Positions 61,107 to 64,000 of a DNA stretch of 64,000 bases are shown one piece after another; positions within the stretch are counted from its first letter, which is position 1; each line of letters opens with the position of its first letter. Made by a program: the position numbers and the translations under genes. Location: the NCBI GenBank assembly GCA_000719025.1, contig JODP01000008.1, forward strand, positions 124,001-188,000, in the 5' to 3' direction. The notes below the pieces were generated by a model that worked only from the letters and a program-made list of their open reading frames with translations, did not search any database and was not told where the DNA came from. The stretch is from Kineosporia aurantiaca JCM 3230 (GTDB lineage: Bacteria; Actinomycetota; Actinomycetes; Actinomycetales; Kineosporiaceae).

Positions 61107-61984
61107 GGCGCGATCCCTTCGGGGTGGCGGGGGATGAGGGGGAGGCGTTCGTCCAGGCCCAGGTCCGGCCACGCGTCCTGGGTCGCCTTCAGGCCCGGGT
61201 CCTGGAAGGCCTGCAGGGTGCGCCGAGGGGCCGGGCCGGCCAGCACGTTGAGGTAGTAGAGGTCGTGCCCGTGGGCCGCCGCGGTGGTGTGGTAGCCCCA
61301 GGGGATCAGCAGGATGTCGCCGTCGCGCACCGTGGCGGTCAGGTCGAAATCCCTTTCCGGGCTGTAGACCCGCTGCAGCGCCCACCCGTTCTCGGGATCG
61401 CGCAGCCGGTAGTAGTAGGTCTCCTCGAGCTCGGCCTCGGTGTCGGCCTCCAGGTCGTGCTCGTGCTTGTGCGGCGGGAAGCTCGACCAGTTCCCGCCCG
61501 GCGTCCAGACCTCGATGACGTGCAGCCGATCGGCCGGGAAGTCCGGCAGCATCAGGCTGTTCACCTGACGCGAGGCGTTGCCGCCGCCGCGCAGCTCGAT
61601 CTTGGTGTCGTCGGGCGTGACCAGGACGGGCGCGTACCGGGTGGTGGCCGGGGCCTCGGCCCGGGCGATCTCGACATCGGTGAGGGCGGTCAGCGTCACG
61701 GCCGTCTGTGAGGGGAGGTAGAGGCACCAGCCCAGGCCGGCGAAGACATCGGGACGCTCGCCGAAAACCCATTCCTGTGGCTCGGGTTCGTCCTGCGTGA
61801 CGGCGTGGGCCCGGCCGGCGAGGGGGACCAGGGCGCGTTCGTGGTCGGTGGCCGGCAGGGTCACCGAGGCGCCGGCGGCCAGACGCAGGACCTCGAAGCT
61901 GACGTAGGTCCAGCCCGCCACGTCGGGATCGACCCGGGTCCAGCCCGCGGTGAGGACCTGGGGGGAGCAGTCAGGCAAAGGCAT
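61103..61984 (-). CDS. iolB: 5-deoxy-glucuronate isomerase
   Basis: 293 residues, bicupin. IolB converts 5-deoxy-glucuronate to 2-deoxy-5-keto-gluconate. Signature segments are YAPVLVTPDDTKIELRGGGN then RQVNSLMLPDFPADRLHVIE, the metal-binding PPHKHEHD with ELEETYYYR, and LIPWGYHTTAAAHGHDLYYL with NVLAGP. ATG 61984 is chosen because conserved cupin sequence begins soon after; the frame is open to 62146 but includes the operator region. It is the first gene of the nine-gene leftward unit. Confidence 0.93.
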   Translation of the reverse strand: MPLPDCSPQVLTAGWTRVDPDVAGWTYVSFEVLRLAAGASVTLPATDHERALVPLAGRAHAVTQDEPEPQEWVFGERPDVFAGLGWCLYLPSQTAVTLTALTDVEIARAEAPATTRYAPVLVTPDDTKIELRGGGNASRQVNSLMLPDFPADRLHVIEVWTPGGNWSSFPPHKHEHDLEADTEAELEETYYYRLRDPENGWALQRVYSPERDFDLTATVRDGDILLIPWGYHTTAAAHGHDLYYLNVLAGPAPRRTLQAFQDPGLKATQDAWPDLGLDERLPLIPRHPEGIAP

Positions 61985-62100
61985 GGTTCTCGGCGACCTC
62001 TCGCGTCGGTCCGGCACGCCGGGAGCAGGGGCGCAGCGGATTCGGGATCTGGTGCGGATGCCGGTGATGAGGCGTTGAGCAACGCGTGTAACCAGAGAGA

Positions 62101-62129
62101 AAACTATCTTCTGATGGACGTAATGTCCA
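62101..62129 (-). promoter_or_regulatory. iolB promoter
   Basis: On the minus strand TGGACA (-35, 62129-62124) and TAGTTT (-10, 62106-62101) are separated by exactly 17 bp, ahead of iolB. The palindrome at 62115-62129 covers the -35 and the spacer. Confidence 0.5.
62115..62129. promoter_or_regulatory. Candidate operator of the catabolic cluster, site 1
   Basis: TGGACGTAATGTCCA, a 5+5+5 palindrome over the iolB promoter, in the 252-bp divergent spacer to the Gfo/Idh gene. A second palindrome, CCACTAGGTGG, overlaps its right edge. Position suggests a repressor. A related site is at 63434. Confidence 0.6.
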
Positions 62130-62236
62130 CTAGGTGGTAAAAACATTCTGTTGCTTCTTCATCACGCACCGGAAGATCCCGTAGCGGCCCGGTCCGCGGA
62201 TCCCGCATCTGATGCTCACTCTCCTGGGAGTCACCG

Positions 62237-63421
62237 ATGACCCTGCACGAAGCCTCTTCCTCCGTGCCCGAACTCGGGGTGGCGATGATCGGCAGCGGCC
62301 TGATGGCCAAGTCGCACACCATGGGCTACCGCAACGTGGAGAGCGTCTACGGCAGCACGCCGCTGCGCCCGCGGTTCGAGATCCTCGCCGACGCCGGGGA
62401 CGAGCTGGCCCGGAACGGGGCGACGTCCCTGGGGTACGCCCGGTGGACCACCGACTGGCGCGAGGCGGTCGGCGACCCCGCCGTCGACGTGGTCGACATC
62501 GTCACCCCGAACTTCCTGCACAAGGAGATCGCGATGGCGGCGATCGCGGCCGGCAAGCACGTCTACTGCGAGAAGCCGCTGGCCCTCAGCGCGGCCGACG
62601 CGCAGGAGATGTACCAGGCGGCCGAGGCCGCCGGGGTGAAGACCCTGGTGGGCTTCAACTACCTGCGCAACCCGGCCATCGCCGAGGCCCGGCGGCTGGT
62701 CGCCGAGGGCGTCCTGGGCGATCTGTGGACCTTCCAGGGCCGCTTCGTGCTGGATGCCTGCAGCGATCCGGATGTGCCGTTCACCTGGCGGTTCGAGCGC
62801 AAGCGGGCGGGCACCGGGGCGCTGGGCGACCTCGGCGCGCACGTCGTCTCGCTGGCCCAGGTGCTGGTCGGGCCGATCGCCTCGGTGGTGGGCCTGAGCC
62901 GGACCTTCATCCCCACCCGGCCCGAGCCCACCGGGGTCTTCGGCTACGGCAGCGGCGCCGATCTGGAGGCCGCCCGGCACCCCGTCGAGAACGACGACGC
63001 CACCACCTTCCTGATGGAGTTCGCCTCCGGCGCGACCGGCCACATCGAGGCCTCGCGGGTGGCCACCGGGCGCACCTGGCACCAGAGCATCGAGCTGATC
63101 GGCAGCCGGGGCGCCCTGCAGTTCGTCCAGCAGGACATCCACACCCTGCGCCTCTACGTCACCGGCGACCCGGTGGAGCGCAAGGGCTACAAGGAGGTCG
63201 AGCTCGGGCCCGCGCACGGCGACTACGGGGCGTTCTGGCCCTTCGCCGGGGTGCCCCTGGGCGTCCACGAGCTGAAGACCATCGAGGTCAACGAGCTGCT
63301 GCACGCGATCGCCGAGGACCGGCCGGCGGACGGCGACTTCGAGGCCGGCTGGCGGGTGTCCCAGGTGCTCGACGCGGTCGAGCAGTCCGCCACCGAACGC
63401 CGCTGGGTCGATGTCTCCTGA
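62237..63421 (+). CDS. Gfo/Idh/MocA-family dehydrogenase
   Basis: 394 residues. N-terminal Rossmann fold GVAMIGSGLMAKSHTMGYRN, the conserved EKP motif HVYCEKPLAL (catalytic Lys), and C-terminal GALGDLGAHVVSLAQ with the Asp/His pair of the active site. It is about 50 residues longer than IolG-type inositol 2-dehydrogenases. Likely oxidises an inositol or sugar OH to a ketone using NAD(P). ATG 62237 begins the divergent, rightward arm of the cluster and is followed by the transketolase gene after 64 bp. Confidence 0.9.
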   Translation: MTLHEASSSVPELGVAMIGSGLMAKSHTMGYRNVESVYGSTPLRPRFEILADAGDELARNGATSLGYARWTTDWREAVGDPAVDVVDIVTPNFLHKEIAMAAIAAGKHVYCEKPLALSAADAQEMYQAAEAAGVKTLVGFNYLRNPAIAEARRLVAEGVLGDLWTFQGRFVLDACSDPDVPFTWRFERKRAGTGALGDLGAHVVSLAQVLVGPIASVVGLSRTFIPTRPEPTGVFGYGSGADLEAARHPVENDDATTFLMEFASGATGHIEASRVATGRTWHQSIELIGSRGALQFVQQDIHTLRLYVTGDPVERKGYKEVELGPAHGDYGAFWPFAGVPLGVHELKTIEVNELLHAIAEDRPADGDFEAGWRVSQVLDAVEQSATERRWVDVS

Positions 63422-63433
63422 CTTATCGACGAA

Positions 63434-63448
63434 CGGACGAAGTGTCCA
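63434..63448. promoter_or_regulatory. Candidate operator of the catabolic cluster, site 2
   Basis: CGGACGAAGTGTCCA, the same G-GAC-N5-GTCC palindrome with TCTGA next to it, 38 bp before the transketolase start. Read on the other strand it aligns with site 1 as CTGATGGAC / CAGATGGAC. Confidence 0.55.
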
Positions 63449-63485
63449 TCTGACGAAAAACGCGAGCTTGGGGAACGAGGAGATC

Positions 63486-64000
63486 GTGACGACCGAGAAG
63501 ACCGCCGAGGACCTGCACACCCTGGCCCAGCGGGCCCGCTGGGAGGTGATCAAGACGGTCGACCGGGCGAAGGCCGGTCACATCGGCGGTCCGCTGTCGA
63601 TGATGGATCTGCTGATCAGCCTGTACTTCACCGAACTGCGGATCCGCCCCGAGGAGCCGGGCTGGCCCGAGCGGGACCGGTTCGTGCTCTCCAAGGGGCA
63701 CGCCGCGCTGGGGTTGTACGCGGTGCTGGCGCTGCGCGGCTACTTCGACCTCGACGAACTGGCCACCTTCGACCAGGGCGGCTCGCGACTGCAGGGCCAC
63801 CCCGACGTCACCCGCCTTCCGGGCCTGGACGCGTCCACCGGCTCCCTGGGGCAGGGCCTCTCGTTCGGGGTCGGGGCCGCGCTCGGTGCGCGGCTGAACG
63901 GGCAGCAGTTCCACACCTGGGTGCTGCTGGGCGACGGGGAGATCCAGGAGGGGATGATATGGGAGGCCGTGCAGGTGGCCACCCGCTACCGGCTGACCAA
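63486..64000 (+). CDS. Transketolase N-terminal subunit (partial, runs off the right edge)
   Basis: 171 residues present. ThDP-binding signatures are KAGHIGGPLSMMDLLISLYF, FVLSKGHAALGLYAVLALRG, STGSLGQGLSFGVGAALGA and LLGDGEIQEGMIWEA (GDG motif). This is the N-terminal half, which in many actinomycete sugar loci is encoded separately from the C-terminal half; whether it is split here lies beyond the window. GTG 63486 follows ACGAGGAGATC, a good ribosome site. Likely supplies two-carbon transfers for the sugar degraded by this locus. Confidence 0.88.
   Translation, partial: MTTEKTAEDLHTLAQRARWEVIKTVDRAKAGHIGGPLSMMDLLISLYFTELRIRPEEPGWPERDRFVLSKGHAALGLYAVLALRGYFDLDELATFDQGGSRLQGHPDVTRLPGLDASTGSLGQGLSFGVGAALGARLNGQQFHTWVLLGDGEIQEGMIWEAVQVATRYRLT

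Noticed and set aside
57778..64000. Sulfoquinovose transketolase pathway (because of transketolase plus SSADH-like enzyme)
   Set aside because: iolB and iolD and an inositol-type importer argue for cyclitol breakdown; no sulfoquinovosidase or sulfosugar isomerase is recognisable.

Overview
This is high-GC DNA (roughly 70 %) with frequent GTG starts, overlapping stop/start pairs, LAL-type LuxR regulators, an MmyB-type XRE regulator and an HisKA_3 two-component pair. Together these point to an actinomycete, possibly a Kineosporia-like or related soil/plant-associated genus; the family cannot be fixed from this window. No rRNA, tRNA or CRISPR array was seen.

Layout. 1-8.7 kb: remnant of an EfeB-like DyP peroxidase, a translationally coupled DUF3500 lipoprotein/HupE membrane protein pair, a COG4705 membrane protein, the first of three secreted PD40 beta-propellers, a methyltransferase and a dienelactone hydrolase. 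8.7-12.5 kb: an intact IS481-family element (9013-11025) with a 7-bp target duplication. It sits inside an SMI1/KNR4-like gene whose frame is restored when the element is removed; small hypothetical genes follow. 12.8-18.6 kb: membrane protein, two-component system and two more PD40 propellers. 18.7-21.6 kb: an XRE regulator flanked by two paralogous zinc-less quinone oxidoreductases whose promoters, including a TGGGCC-type palindrome, are also duplicated. 21.8-36.5 kb: mostly single-gene housekeeping and accessory functions (DUF1963, CadD-like exporter, histidine phosphatase, TetR-controlled SDR/NADP-reductase pair, MFS pump, tandem Lrp, AraC/MFS deletion junction, condensation-like acyltransferase, small protein kinase, enoyl-CoA hydratase, hydrolase, cupin, LysR). 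36.5-52.8 kb: a regulatory hub with three giant LAL-LuxR ATPases, a LuxR regulator with a receiver lacking the phospho-Asp, a cyclic-nucleotide-domain/flavin oxidoreductase, an MBL-fold protein, HxlR, a TDT transporter, a chloroperoxidase-like hydrolase, and two copies (one frameshifted) of the same uncharacterised protein. 52.7-64 kb: a carbohydrate/inositol catabolic locus.

How the last locus works together. Nine genes run leftward from 61984 to 52733: iolB, iolD, an aldehyde dehydrogenase, a three-gene sugar ABC importer, an SDR, a universal stress protein and a TIM-barrel isomerase. A Gfo/Idh dehydrogenase and a transketolase N-terminal subunit run rightward. Imported cyclitol or its keto forms would be oxidised and isomerised, hydrolysed by IolD and isomerised by IolB. 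The aldehyde dehydrogenase is GabD-like rather than IolA-like, and a split transketolase is present, so the route may be a variant. A TGGAC-N5-GTCCA palindrome over the iolB promoter recurs before the transketolase gene and suggests one repressor.

The window is rich in decayed genes: DyP peroxidase, SMI1-like gene, a lipoprotein tail, an AraC/MFS deletion fusion and the frameshifted paralogue.
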